The notes beneath the pieces are model-generated. The model was not told the DNA's origin. It ran no database searches and was given only the letters and a program-made list of their open reading frames with translations. From Syntrophaceae bacterium (GTDB lineage Bacteria > Desulfobacterota > SM23-61), in contig JACAEW010000060.1 of assembly GCA_013388675.1 (NCBI GenBank), positions 1 to 37,056 on the forward strand: 37,056 nt of DNA, written 5' to 3'. The position numbers were made by a program, and so were the translations under genes. This document shows, one piece after another, positions 23,042 to 31,776 of this stretch (positions within the stretch are counted from its first letter, which is position 1; every line of letters begins with the position of its first letter).

Positions 23042-24898
23042 ATGGGAGGGGGGAAATTGAGCCCCTTTTACAAGAATTTAGCCTTGTGGCTGGTCATCAG
23101 CCTGATGATGATCCTTCTTTTCAACCTGTTTAACCAACCCCGCTCCACCCACGATAAGGTCATTTTTAGCGACTTCCTGATCGCCTTGGAAAAAGGCGAA
23201 GTCCGCGAAGTCACCATCCAGGGCCACAATATCCAGGGCCGCTATAACAATCTCAAGGAGTTTAAGACCTTTGCTCCCTCTTACCCGGACCTGATTAAGG
23301 CTCTGAAGGAAAAGAACGTAAAGATTTCGGCCAAGCCCGAGGACGATTCCCCGTGGTACATGACCCTCCTTATCTCCTGGTTCCCCATGCTTCTCCTGAT
23401 CGCCTTCTGGATTTTTTTCATGCGCCAAATGCAGGCCGGGGGAACCAAGGCCATGTCCTTCGGAAAGGCCAAGGTGAAGCTCCTCTCCGATAAGCAGCAA
23501 AAAGTAACCTTCCAGGATGTAGCCGGGATCGAGGAGTCCAAAGAGGAGCTCCAGGAGATTATCGAATTTCTCCGGGACCCCAAAAAGTTCACACGCCTGG
23601 GGGGACGGATTCCCAAGGGGGTACTCCTGGTTGGTCCTCCGGGGACGGGCAAAACCCTCCTGGCCCGCGCCATCGCCGGGGAAGCGAATGTTCCTTTCTT
23701 CTCCATCAGCGGGTCGGATTTTGTGGAGATGTTCGTGGGCGTGGGAGCCTCCCGGGTGCGGGACCTCTTCATCCAGGGGAAAAAGCATGCTCCCTGCATC
23801 ATCTTTATCGACGAAATCGATGCGGTCGGGCGTCACCGGGTAGCAGGCCTGGGCGGGGGACATGACGAGCGGGAGCAGACCCTGAACCAGCTCCTGGTGG
23901 AAATGGACGGCTTCGAGTCCAACGAAGGGGTCATCATCGTCGCCGCCACCAACCGCCCGGACGTCCTGGACCCGGCCCTCCTCCGTCCGGGCCGGTTTGA
24001 CCGGCAGGTCGTCGTTCCCCGGCCCGACGTAAAAGGAAGGGAAGCCATCCTTAAGGTCCACACCCGAAAGACCCCGCTCAGCGAGGATGTGGACCTTCAA
24101 GTGCTGGCCCGGGGGACGCCGGGGTTCACCGGGGCGGATTTGGAGAACCTGGCCAATGAAGCCGCTCTCCTGGCCGCTCGCCGTAATAAGACCAAAGTGG
24201 AGATGAACGACTTCGAAGCCTCCAAAGACAAGGTGCTCATGGGGGTGGAACGGCGAACCATGATTATCAGCGAAGAGGAGAAACGCCTCACCGCCTTCCA
24301 TGAGGCCGGCCATACTTTGGTGGCCAAATTTCTGCCGGTCACCGACCCCATTCACAAGGTTTCCATCATTCCCCGGGGGCGGGCGCTGGGAGTCACCCAG
24401 CAGCTGCCAGCGGAAGACAAGCATACCCTCTCCAAGGAATACATCCTGAACAAGATCGCCATTTTTCTGGGCGGCCGGGCGGCGGAAGAGTTGGTCCTCC
24501 ATACTCAGACTACCGGGGCCGGAAACGACCTGGAGATGGCCACCGAATGGGCCCGAAAGATGGTCTGCGACTACGGGATGAGCGAAAAGATGGGCCCTCT
24601 CACCTTCGGCAAGCGCGACGAACACATCTTCCTCGGACGGGAAATCGCCCAGCCCAAAGACTACAGCGAAAACACGGCGGTGGACATCGATAATGAGATC
24701 AAGCGGATTGTCCTGGAAAACCACGAACGGGCGAAGAGCATTATCCTTCAGCACATGGACAGGCTTCACAATTTGGCCGGAGCTCTCCTGGAAAAGGAGG
24801 CCCTGGCGGGTGATGAAATCGACCAGGTTTTGGGGCTGAAGCCGGCCCCGCCGGAAATCCCTCCTTCCAGCCTGATTCCCGAAGCAAGAGCTCTATAG
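23042..24898 (+). CDS. ftsH: ATP-dependent zinc metalloprotease FtsH
   Basis: A 618-residue membrane-anchored AAA+ protease that degrades membrane and short-lived cytosolic proteins. It has two membrane helices (about 11-30 and 105-126) around a periplasmic domain. Walker A is GPPGTGKT (198-205), Walker [12 protein letters not shown], and the second region of homology includes [20 protein letters not shown]. The zinc site is HEAGH, with a downstream Asp ligand in TTGAGNDLE. The ATG at 23042 follows GGCAGGTATAGGT. The 170-nt upstream gap is AT-rich with TTATAA near 22973, but I cannot assign a promoter confidently. It is followed by folP. Confidence 0.96.
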   Translation: MGGGKLSPFYKNLALWLVISLMMILLFNLFNQPRSTHDKVIFSDFLIALEKGEVREVTIQGHNIQGRYNNLKEFKTFAPSYPDLIKALKEKNVKISAKPEDDSPWYMTLLISWFPMLLLIAFWIFFMRQMQAGGTKAMSFGKAKVKLLSDKQQKVTFQDVAGIEESKEELQEIIEFLRDPKKFTRLGGRIPKGVLLVGPPGTGKTLLARAIAGEANVPFFSISGSDFVEMFVGVGASRVRDLFIQGKKHAPCIIFIDEIDAVGRHRVAGLGGGHDEREQTLNQLLVEMDGFESNEGVIIVAATNRPDVLDPALLRPGRFDRQVVVPRPDVKGREAILKVHTRKTPLSEDVDLQVLARGTPGFTGADLENLANEAALLAARRNKTKVEMNDFEASKDKVLMGVERRTMIISEEEKRLTAFHEAGHTLVAKFLPVTDPIHKVSIIPRGRALGVTQQLPAEDKHTLSKEYILNKIAIFLGGRAAEELVLHTQTTGAGNDLEMATEWARKMVCDYGMSEKMGPLTFGKRDEHIFLGREIAQPKDYSENTAVDIDNEIKRIVLENHERAKSIILQHMDRLHNLAGALLEKEALAGDEIDQVLGLKPAPPEIPPSSLIPEARAL

Positions 24899-24966
24899 AA
24901 AAGGGTCGTGGTCAAGGATCCGGAGGAAAGGATTCCCGCTGGGTCCTTGGGATTCGGTCCAAACTT

Positions 24967-25833
24967 ATGCGATTGCCCATTCTTCGTTTCCGCCAACAGG
25001 AATACGACCTTTCCCAACGGACCTTAATCCTGGGGGTCTTGAACGTGACCCCGGACTCTTTTTCCGACGGGGGAAGGTTTTTCGAATGGGCCAAAGCCGT
25101 GGAACGGGGCCGGCAGTTGGCCGCCGAAGGGGCCGATATCCTGGATGTGGGAGGGGAGTCCACCCGTCCCGGGTCCCAGCCGATCCCCGAAGAGGAAGAG
25201 CTTCGACGGGTAATCCCCGTCATCGAGGAATTGAGGGGGCAGATCGGCATTCCCATTTCCATCGATACCCGAAAAGCCCGCGTGGCGGAAAGGGCTCTGG
25301 AGGCCGGGGCCCAGATGGTGAATGATGTGAGCGCCCTCAGGTTCGATGAAGCCATGGCCGCCACCGTGGCCCGGTGGAAGGTTCCATTAATCCTCATGCA
25401 TATGCGGGGGCATCCCGGGATAATGCAAATGGATACCCACTACAAGGACCTATTGGGAGAAATTCAGGGTTTTTTCAAAGAGCGCATGGACTTCGCCCTG
25501 TCCCGGGGCGTGGCTCGGGAGGCTATCATTCTCGACCCAGGGATTGGTTTCGGAAAATCTTTGGAGGAAAAGCACAACCTGATCCTGCTCAAAGAATTGC
25601 GGCGGTTCCGGGATTTGGGCCAGCCCCTCATGGTGGGGACTTCCCGCAAGGCCTTCATCGGCCGAATTCTTGACCTTCCCCCGGAGGAGCGGGAGGAGGG
25701 AACGATGGCCACGGTGGCCGTGGCCATCCAGAATGGGGCCAACCTCGTTCGGGTCCACGAGGTCAAGCGGGTCCGGCGGGTGGTTCAGGTGGTGGATGCC
25801 ATTATGCGCAGCACACCGGACCCAGAGGCTTAA
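24967..25833 (+). CDS. folP: dihydropteroate synthase
   Basis: A 288-residue TIM-barrel enzyme joining p-aminobenzoate to the pterin pyrophosphate in folate synthesis; it is the sulfonamide target. Signatures are LGVLNVTPDSFSDGG (22-36), DVGGESTRPGSQP, ISIDTRKARVAERALEAGA, MVNDVSAL, LMHMRGHPG, ILDPGIGFGKSLEEK and VGTSRKAFIG. Length is normal. The leader has a purine-rich AGGAAAGG stretch but no strong Shine-Dalgarno next to the ATG. The gene lies 68 nt after ftsH. In Geobacter-type genomes it is normally followed by cdaA, ybbR and glmM; here pdxJ comes directly after. Confidence 0.95.
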   Translation: MRLPILRFRQQEYDLSQRTLILGVLNVTPDSFSDGGRFFEWAKAVERGRQLAAEGADILDVGGESTRPGSQPIPEEEELRRVIPVIEELRGQIGIPISIDTRKARVAERALEAGAQMVNDVSALRFDEAMAATVARWKVPLILMHMRGHPGIMQMDTHYKDLLGEIQGFFKERMDFALSRGVAREAIILDPGIGFGKSLEEKHNLILLKELRRFRDLGQPLMVGTSRKAFIGRILDLPPEEREEGTMATVAVAIQNGANLVRVHEVKRVRRVVQVVDAIMRSTPDPEA

Positions 25834-25929
25834 TATCAGAGAATCCTTTGGCCCTTAGCGTTTCGATGCCCCGGGCAGGGACGCTTCGGGGAACGCGTCG
25901 GGGCGAAGGCTTTTTCCAGGGAGGGACCT

Positions 25930-26649
25930 GTGCCTACTCTTTCAGTCAATGTGGATCATGTGGCCACGGTGCGGCAGGCGCGGGGGGGGAAGAACCCCGA
26001 TCCGGTGGCTGCGGCGCTCCTGGCCGAGCTTGCGGGAGCGGACGGAATCATCGTCCATCTTCGGGAAGACCGACGCCATATCCAGGACCGGGACTTGGAG
26101 GTCCTCCGCAAGGTGGTCAAGACCAAGCTCAACTTGGAGATGGCCAATACCGAAGAGATCGTTCAAATCGCCCTTCGGGTCAAGCCCGACATGGTGACCC
26201 TCGTGCCCGAGCGCCGGCAGGAATTGACCACCGAGGGAGGCCTGGATGTTCTGGGGCAGCAAACATCCCTGAAACCCAACATTGCCCGGCTGAAAAAAGC
26301 GGGGATCCGGGTAAGCCTTTTCATCGATGCGGACCCCCGCCAGGTAAAAGCCAGCAAGGGGGCAGGGGCGGACCTGGTGGAGATTCATACCGGCAAGTAC
26401 GCCGATGCGCCCGACGAGGAGTCGCGCAAGAAGGAGTTTTTCCGGATTGCCCGGGCCATTTCGCAGGCCCACAGGCTGGGGCTGAGGATCAACATCGGCC
26501 ATGGCCTGGACTACCAGAATGTCGCCCCCTTTACCGCTCTATCCCCGATTGAGGATTACAGCATCGGCCACAGCATCATCGCCCGGGCGGTTTTGGTCGG
26601 GCTCGACCGGGCGGTGCGGGAGATGAAGGAACTGATAACCAGAAAATAA
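25930..26649 (+). CDS. pdxJ: pyridoxine 5'-phosphate synthase PdxJ
   Basis: A 239-residue enzyme condensing 1-deoxyxylulose 5-phosphate with 3-amino-1-hydroxyacetone 1-phosphate in de novo vitamin B6 synthesis. Family motifs are [79 protein letters not shown] and [12 protein letters not shown]. The start is GTG at 25930, supported by AGGGAGGGACCT directly before it. A short dyad-containing spacer separates it from acpS. Confidence 0.96.
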   Translation: MPTLSVNVDHVATVRQARGGKNPDPVAAALLAELAGADGIIVHLREDRRHIQDRDLEVLRKVVKTKLNLEMANTEEIVQIALRVKPDMVTLVPERRQELTTEGGLDVLGQQTSLKPNIARLKKAGIRVSLFIDADPRQVKASKGAGADLVEIHTGKYADAPDEESRKKEFFRIARAISQAHRLGLRINIGHGLDYQNVAPFTALSPIEDYSIGHSIIARAVLVGLDRAVREMKELITRK

Positions 26650-26657
26650 AACCTTCC

Positions 26658-26696
26658 GCCATCAGCCCCAAATTTTTTCAGCTCATCGCTGATGGC
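26658..26696. repeat. inverted repeat between pdxJ and acpS
   Basis: GCCATCAGC (26658-26666) and GCTGATGGC (26688-26696) form an exact 9-bp stem around 21 nt that include a six-T run. The T-run lies in the loop rather than after the stem. This fits a small intergenic palindromic unit better than a classical terminator, though attenuation between the genes is possible. Confidence 0.5.
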
Positions 26697-26710
26697 TGAC
26701 CGCTGCTTTT

Positions 26711-27145
26711 ATGATTTACGGCATCGGATTGGACTTGACCCGAGTGAGTCGCATTGAGGCGGCTATGAAGCGCTGGGGCGAACGGTTTCAGAAGAAGGTC
26801 TTTACCCGGGGCGAGGTCCGCTATTGTCTGGGAAAAAGAAATCCCTATCCGAATTTTGCCGCTCGTTTTGCGGCCAAAGAAGCCTTCGTGAAGGCGCTGG
26901 GAATCGGAATCCGCCGGGGAGTTCACTGGAGGGACGTGGAGGTGGAACGGGGACCCCTGGGCAAGCCGGTCCTGAAACTTCATGGCCGGGCGGTCGAAAT
27001 CTGCCTGAAGGAAGGCATCCAGGGGCTTCATCTGAGCCTCACCCATGACGGGGAGTACAGCGGGGCCATGGTCGTCTTGGAAACGGATCGTCGGGTTGGG
27101 ACTGAAAACCGCCCTTCGACCTCGCCGATGAAAGCACAGACCTGA
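26711..27145 (+). CDS. acpS: holo-[acyl-carrier-protein] synthase AcpS
   Basis: A 144-residue phosphopantetheinyl transferase that activates the acyl carrier protein with coenzyme A. The Mg-binding Asp8 lies in YGIGLDLTRVSRIE, and the catalytic Glu in ARFAAKEAFVKALG. SLTHDGEYSGAMVVLE near the end is also typical. The C-terminal 17 residues (DRRVGTENRPSTSPMKAQT region) extend past the usual end of AcpS and look like an unstructured tail. It is followed after 11 nt by nnrD; pdxJ-acpS-nnr order is common in deltaproteobacteria. Confidence 0.95.
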   Translation: MIYGIGLDLTRVSRIEAAMKRWGERFQKKVFTRGEVRYCLGKRNPYPNFAARFAAKEAFVKALGIGIRRGVHWRDVEVERGPLGKPVLKLHGRAVEICLKEGIQGLHLSLTHDGEYSGAMVVLETDRRVGTENRPSTSPMKAQT

Positions 27146-27156
27146 AAGGTTGGAAC

Positions 27157-28761
27157 ATGAAAGTCGCCACCGCCGAGATCATGCGGAAATTGGACCGCAA
27201 GGCGATCGAGGAGTTCGGGATTCCCGGCCTGGTGCTGATGGAAAACGCAGCCCGGGGGACGGTGGGTGCCATGTTCCGCCATTTTCCCGGCCTTTTGAAG
27301 ATGCGGGTCGGAATCCTGGCCGGCCGGGGAAACAACGGGGGGGATGGCTTCGCCGTAGCCCGGTACCTCTTGAATCGGGGAATCTCCTGCCAAGTGTACC
27401 TTCTGGCCGCTCGCGAGGAGGTCCGGGGGGACGCTGCCGCCAACCTGGAGATACTGATTCGCATGGGGGGGGCCGTATCCGAAATCCTCAATCTGGAAGA
27501 GTGGGAGTCGCAGAAGGAGAGGATTGCCGCCCACGACCTCCTGGTGGATGGGATTCTGGGTACCGGCCTGAAGGGAGAAGTCCAGGGATTTTTCCGGACG
27601 ATCATCGAATTCGTAAATTCCCTGGGGATGCCCGTCGTGGCCATCGACATCCCCTCGGGGCTGGATGCGGACAACGGACGGGTTCTCGGAGTTTGCATCC
27701 GCGCTCATCTCACCGTTACCTTCGGGTTGCTGAAACGGGGACTCCTCCTCCTTCCAGGGGCTGAATACTGCGGAAAGACGGTATTGGTCGATATTTCTCT
27801 TCCCCGGGCAGCGGTGGATGGCGAAACCCTCCCGGACCACCTGATCGAAGGAGCGGAATTCCTGCCCTTTCTCATTCCCCGCCAAGCGGAGGCCCATAAG
27901 GGAGATTTCGGCCATCTTTTCGTTTTATCCGGATCGCCCGGAAAGACCGGGGCCGCGGCCATGGTCTGCCAGGCCGCCCTCCGCGTGGGGACCGGGCTGG
28001 TTACCCTGGGCATCCCCGAAAGCCTGAACCCCATTCTGGAAGAGAAGCTCACCGAAGCCATGACCGAGCCCCTTCCCGAGACCAGAGAGAAAACCCTGGC
28101 TCCCTCCGCCTTCGGCAAAATAACGGACCTCTGCAGCCGCAAGAGCGCCTTGGCCCTGGGCCCCGGGCTTTCAACCCATCCGGAAACCGTGAAACTCGTT
28201 CAAAAGCTGGTTCGGGCCACCCCGCTCCCCACGGTCATCGATGCCGACGGATTAAATGCCGTTTCGGGCAGAATGGAGGGATTGCAAAAATCCGGCCGGA
28301 GCCTGATCCTCACCCCCCACCCGGGGGAAATGGCCAGGATGCTGGGCGTCCCGGTGAAGGAGGTGCAGCAAGACCGGGTCCGGACGGCCCGTGAATTTTC
28401 CCGCAAGCATGGGGTGATCCTGGTCCTCAAGGGGGCTCGCTCCCTGGTGGCCGGCCCCGAAGGGGACCTCTTCATCAACCCCACGGGAAACCCCGCCATG
28501 GCCTCGGGAGGGATGGGGGACATCCTAACGGGAATGATCGGAGGATTTCTGGCCCAGGGCCTTCCTTCCCTGGAGGCGGCCAAGCTGGGCGTTTATCTAC
28601 ACGGGCTGGTCGGGGATTATGTGGCCCATCTGAAAGGTGACCGGGGCATCCTGGCCATGGACCTGGCGGAGGAAACGCCCAAGGTCCTGCGGGCTTTGGG
28701 TTCTGAAGCGGGGCGGGTCGGAGATTTTTCCTTTCCTTTGCGGACCGAAATCAGCTATTAA
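27157..28761 (+). CDS. nnrD: bifunctional NAD(P)H-hydrate epimerase / ADP-dependent dehydratase
   Basis: A 534-residue repair enzyme that restores damaged (hydrated) NAD(P)H. The N-terminal YjeF/NnrE epimerase domain has GLVLMENAARGTVGAM, GRGNNGGDGFAVARYL and DGILGTGLKGEV, then AIDIPSGLDADNG. The C-terminal ribokinase-like NnrD domain has LSGSPGKTGAAAMV, ALGPGLSTHPET, VIDADGLNAV, LTPHPGEMARML and GNPAMASGGMGDILTGMIGG. Both active regions look intact. It starts 11 nt after acpS with AAAGGTTGGAAC as ribosome site. The next gene, tsaE, begins within about 80 nt. Confidence 0.95.
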   Translation: MKVATAEIMRKLDRKAIEEFGIPGLVLMENAARGTVGAMFRHFPGLLKMRVGILAGRGNNGGDGFAVARYLLNRGISCQVYLLAAREEVRGDAAANLEILIRMGGAVSEILNLEEWESQKERIAAHDLLVDGILGTGLKGEVQGFFRTIIEFVNSLGMPVVAIDIPSGLDADNGRVLGVCIRAHLTVTFGLLKRGLLLLPGAEYCGKTVLVDISLPRAAVDGETLPDHLIEGAEFLPFLIPRQAEAHKGDFGHLFVLSGSPGKTGAAAMVCQAALRVGTGLVTLGIPESLNPILEEKLTEAMTEPLPETREKTLAPSAFGKITDLCSRKSALALGPGLSTHPETVKLVQKLVRATPLPTVIDADGLNAVSGRMEGLQKSGRSLILTPHPGEMARMLGVPVKEVQQDRVRTAREFSRKHGVILVLKGARSLVAGPEGDLFINPTGNPAMASGGMGDILTGMIGGFLAQGLPSLEAAKLGVYLHGLVGDYVAHLKGDRGILAMDLAEETPKVLRALGSEAGRVGDFSFPLRTEISY

Positions 28762-28837
28762 GGGACCCAAACCAACCCCCCCTGGAAGGGGGCTTCCGGC
28801 ATGGGGGGGGGTTGACCAGGGTACCCGGAGAGCAAAG

Positions 28838-29317
28838 ATTTTTGAAATCGTAACCGATAGCCCGGAGCAAACCCAGCGACTGGGTGAGAGGTTGGGTGAA
28901 ATCCTCTCCGGGGGAGTCCTCATCGCCCTGATGGGAGACCTGGGGGCGGGAAAGACCCTTCTGACCAAGGGGATCGCCGGGGGCCTGGGAGTCGATGACC
29001 CGGGCGAAGTGACCAGCCCGACCTTTGTGCTGGTGAACGAATACCGGGGACGGGTTCCCGTTTATCACCTCGATCTTTATCGTCTGGAGAGCTTCTCTGA
29101 GGTGGAGGAGATCGGATGGGACGAATGGATCGACGGGCCGGGGGTTACGCTGGTTGAGTGGGCCGATAAGATCGAAGCGGACCTGCCCGGAGAGCGGCTG
29201 GAGGTCCGCCTCCAGTGGGCAGGAGAAAAAAAGAGAAGGCTCCTCTTCTGCGGCCGGGGCAGGAAAGCTGAGCGGATCATCGAAGAACTGAGGAGTCGTT
29301 GGGAGAAGGAGGAATGA
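28838..29317 (+). CDS. tsaE: tRNA t6A-biosynthesis ATPase TsaE, start uncertain
   Basis: About 160 residues of a P-loop ATPase that works with TsaB and TsaD in making N6-threonylcarbamoyladenosine at tRNA position 37. Walker A is [29 protein letters not shown] and [20 protein letters not shown] are TsaE hallmarks. The family's N-terminal segment begins around [18 protein letters not shown], but no in-frame ATG, GTG or TTG lies near it. The ATT at 28838 (after CGGAG) is the nearest in-frame codon with a ribosome site. An ATG at 28801, preceded by GGAAGGGGG, would be in frame only if the 9-G tract at 28803-28811 were one base shorter. The open frame itself extends back to a GTG at 28637, deep inside nnrD. 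Two nt separate it from lysC. Confidence 0.85.
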   Translation: MFEIVTDSPEQTQRLGERLGEILSGGVLIALMGDLGAGKTLLTKGIAGGLGVDDPGEVTSPTFVLVNEYRGRVPVYHLDLYRLESFSEVEEIGWDEWIDGPGVTLVEWADKIEADLPGERLEVRLQWAGEKKRRLLFCGRGRKAERIIEELRSRWEKEE

Positions 29318-29318
29318 A

Positions 29319-30554
29319 GTGGCCCTGATTGTGCAGAAATACGGGGGAACCTCGGTGAGGGACCTGGCCCGGATTCGGAATGTCGCCCAGCGGGTGGCAA
29401 AGGCCCGACGCGAGGGAAATGATGTGGTGGTGGTGGTCTCGGCCATGGCCGGAGAGACGGACCGTTTGATCCGTCTGGCCCAGCAAGCCTCCGAAGTTCC
29501 GGATTTGAGGGAGTACGACAGTTTGATTTCCACGGGCGAACAGGTCAGCGCGGCCCTCCTGGCCATCACCCTCCAATCGATGGGATTTCCCGCGAGGTCC
29601 TTCCTGGGCCCCCAAATCCGAATCCTTACCGACAGCGCTTTTTCCGTGGCCCGAATCCAGAAGGTGGAAACCGCCCGCCTGCGCCGGGAGCTGAAGGCCG
29701 GAAGAATTCCCATCGTGACCGGTTTCCAGGGGGTGGACGCGGAAGGAAACATCACCACCCTGGGCCGCGGCGGATCGGACACCACGGGGGTGGCCGTGGC
29801 CGCCGCCTTGAAAGCCGATGTATGCGAGATTTATACCGATGTGGATGGGGTCTATACCACGGACCCGAATATCTGCCCGGACGCCCGAAAAATCTCCCGG
29901 ATCTCTTACGACGAGATGATGGAGATGGCCTCCTTGGGGGCCAAGGTGCTCCAGATCCGCTCGGTGGAGTTTGCCAAGAAATACAACGTTCCCATTCATG
30001 TCCGTTCGTCCTTTAACGACAAGAGCGGCACTTGGGTCGTCAAGGAGGATGAAAAAATGGAAAAAGTGCTGGTCTCCGGCGTCACCCTGAGCAAGAATGA
30101 AGCCCGTGTCACCATCTCCCGCGTGCCGGACAGACCCGGCGTGGCCTCCAAGATCTTTACTCCCATCTCCGATGCCCACATCGTCGTGGATATGATCATT
30201 CAGAACACCAGCTCCGACGGGTACACCGATATGACCTTCACGATTCCCAAGGGGGACCTGAAGAGGGCCCTGAAGCTGGTAAAGAAAACGGCGGAAGAGA
30301 TTAAGGCTCAATCGGTCATGGCCGACGAAAATATCGTCAAGGTTTCCATCATCGGGGCGGGAATGGTCAGCCACGCGGGCGTAGCCTCCAAGATGTTCGG
30401 CGCCCTGGCCAAGGAGAACATCAATATCATGATGATCAGCACCTCGGAGATCAAGATCTCCTGCGTGGTGGAGGCCAAGTACGGCGAGCTGGCCACCCGG
30501 GTCCTTCACCAGGCCTTCGGCCTGGAAAAAGGGGATTTGCAGAAGGACGGGTGA
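29319..30554 (+). CDS. lysC: aspartate kinase, ACT-regulated
   Basis: A 411-residue enzyme phosphorylating aspartate, the first step to lysine, threonine, methionine and diaminopimelate. The kinase domain opens with [10 protein letters not shown] and contains [45 protein letters not shown] and [16 protein letters not shown]. Two ACT domains follow (about 265-400; [17 protein letters not shown] and [19 protein letters not shown]), where lysine and/or threonine feedback would bind. The start is GTG, with GAAGGAGG 6 nt before it. It follows tsaE by 1 nt and is the last gene of the tilS-ftsH-lysC series. Confidence 0.95.
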   Translation: MALIVQKYGGTSVRDLARIRNVAQRVAKARREGNDVVVVVSAMAGETDRLIRLAQQASEVPDLREYDSLISTGEQVSAALLAITLQSMGFPARSFLGPQIRILTDSAFSVARIQKVETARLRRELKAGRIPIVTGFQGVDAEGNITTLGRGGSDTTGVAVAAALKADVCEIYTDVDGVYTTDPNICPDARKISRISYDEMMEMASLGAKVLQIRSVEFAKKYNVPIHVRSSFNDKSGTWVVKEDEKMEKVLVSGVTLSKNEARVTISRVPDRPGVASKIFTPISDAHIVVDMIIQNTSSDGYTDMTFTIPKGDLKRALKLVKKTAEEIKAQSVMADENIVKVSIIGAGMVSHAGVASKMFGALAKENINIMMISTSEIKISCVVEAKYGELATRVLHQAFGLEKGDLQKDG

Positions 30555-30666
30555 AGGATAAGAAGACGGGAAAAGAGGCCCCTCCGGGGCAGGCCAACGC
30601 GGGGGCCTTTCGTGAATCGCCCCGGAAACCAAAACCCTTCATAAAGAGGATTCTGAAGGCCCAAAG

Positions 30667-31254
30667 ATGAATCGGGAGCAGCAGGGAGTCATCCTTTTTC
30701 TCACCCTTGCTCTTTGCCTTCTTTATTTCCTGACCTCGCCCGGGGGGCTGAGGGAGGGGATTTCTCTTTTCGCTCCCGCCAAGAGCGAAAGACCTTGGAT
30801 TCCAACCGGGGGCAAGGAATTCGTCCTGGAGCTGGATGGGCAGGTGGAGCGGCGGGGGATCATCCCGGCCGGGCCGGGGATGACCGTGGGAGAAGCCTTG
30901 GAACAGGCGGGAAGAGTTTATGGAGGGCTTTCTCTTCCGGAAGAGGTCCTGGGACAAAAGATCGAAAAAAGCGGGCGCCTTTCCGTGCTTCCGGGAACGG
31001 AAGGGCAAGGAAAGGTTCTTTGGGAGCCGCTGTCCCCCGCCAAGGGCAAAATCTTATCCCTCCCCGTCGCCATCAATTCGGCAACGGCCGAAGAATTGGA
31101 TGCCCTGCCCGGAATTGGGCCCCGGATGGCCCGGGCCATCGTGGAATTCCGGGAAAAATACGGGAATTTTTCCACCCCCGAAGACCTGCTCCGGGTTCCC
31201 GGAATCGGGGCCCGGAAACTGGCCGCCCTCAAACCCCGCATTACCGTTCCGTAG
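30667..31254 (+). CDS. ComEA-like helix-hairpin-helix protein
   Basis: A 195-residue protein with an N-terminal membrane anchor (GVILFLTLALCLLYFLTS). It continues with a soluble middle region containing FVLELDGQVERRGIIP, which resembles the SLBB domain that precedes the HhH pair in ComEA. The C-terminal helix-hairpin-helix module has INSATAEELDALPGIGPRMA and EDLLRVPGIGARKLAALKP. ComEA binds incoming DNA in the periplasm during natural transformation. The pilT pair about 18 kb away fits a competence or pilus role, but no comEC is visible here. It converges on the RAM-domain gene. Confidence 0.85.
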   Translation: MNREQQGVILFLTLALCLLYFLTSPGGLREGISLFAPAKSERPWIPTGGKEFVLELDGQVERRGIIPAGPGMTVGEALEQAGRVYGGLSLPEEVLGQKIEKSGRLSVLPGTEGQGKVLWEPLSPAKGKILSLPVAINSATAEELDALPGIGPRMARAIVEFREKYGNFSTPEDLLRVPGIGARKLAALKPRITVP

Positions 31255-31272
31255 GACCCTTTCAGGCCCCAG

Positions 31273-31286
31273 CCCCGGGAACGGGG
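31273..31286. terminator. weak convergent hairpin
   Basis: CCCCG (31273-31277), loop GGAA, CGGGG (31282-31286), between the converging ends of the ComEA-like gene and the RAM-domain gene. It is short and lacks T-runs, so it could serve weakly in both directions. Confidence 0.3.
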
Positions 31287-31290
31287 ATCC

Positions 31291-31530
31291 TTATTCCGAG
31301 TCAATCACTACGTTGGTCAGGGTGCGCAAAACCCCGGGTATCGCCTGTATCTTGGTGACGATGAAATCGCCCAAGACGGAGATGGACTCCGCTTCCACAT
31401 AGGTCACCACGTCGTAGGGGCCGGTGACGGAATGGGCGGTTTTCACTCCCGGGATCTTGGTGATCTCCCGGGTAATGCCGCGGGCCTTTCCCTGGGTCGT
31501 TTCGATGAAGATATAGGCGGAGATAGCCAT
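31291..31530 (-). CDS. stand-alone Lrp/AsnC ligand-binding (RAM) domain protein
   Basis: A 79-residue protein starting MAISAYIFIETTQGKARGI and continuing with ITKIPGVKTAHSVTGPYDVV and TKIQAIPGVLRTLTNVVID. This is the whole RAM (AsnC ligand-binding) fold with no helix-turn-helix. Such stand-alone RAM proteins form decamer-like rings and bind amino acids, but their targets are unknown. The start is the ATG at 31530, preceded by CAGGGAGGGGGGACC; longer upstream frames are not credible. The sirtuin gene is divergent from it. Confidence 0.88.
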   Translation of the reverse strand: MAISAYIFIETTQGKARGITREITKIPGVKTAHSVTGPYDVVTYVEAESISVLGDFIVTKIQAIPGVLRTLTNVVIDSE

Positions 31531-31666
31531 GGTCCCCCCTCCCTGGGATGCAGATTTCGGAACGGATAAAGGCAACCGAATCCAGGATAGCAACCGAAGC
31601 TCGAAAGGTAAAGCCATTTTACACCATTCAAAGAAAAAGCTGAAGTCCCCATCGTTTTGAAAACCC

Positions 31667-31694
31667 TTGCCAAAATCTTCCGCTCTGGTAGAAT
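31667..31694 (+). promoter_or_regulatory. sigma70 promoter of the sirtuin gene
   Basis: TTGCCA (31667-31672) and TAGAAT (31689-31694) are 16 nt apart. Initiation near 31701 places the transcript start after the alternative upstream start codons and supports the TTG start at 31777. Confidence 0.65.
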
Positions 31695-31776
31695 GGTCCC
31701 GCTTTTTCCCGTTGGGGGGGGGAACCCCAACACCCATTCCGCGTTCGCCATTCCGCATTTCAAACGGGGGGATATT

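Noticed and set aside
23078-24769. 563-residue minus-strand open frame opposite ftsH
   Set aside because: Mirror of the ftsH coding strand; no protein-like motifs.
28637-28837. Long N-terminal extension of TsaE from a GTG inside nnrD
   Set aside because: It overlaps nnrD by 125 nt, its residues are an out-of-frame reading of a conserved nnrD end, and TsaE proteins have no such extension.
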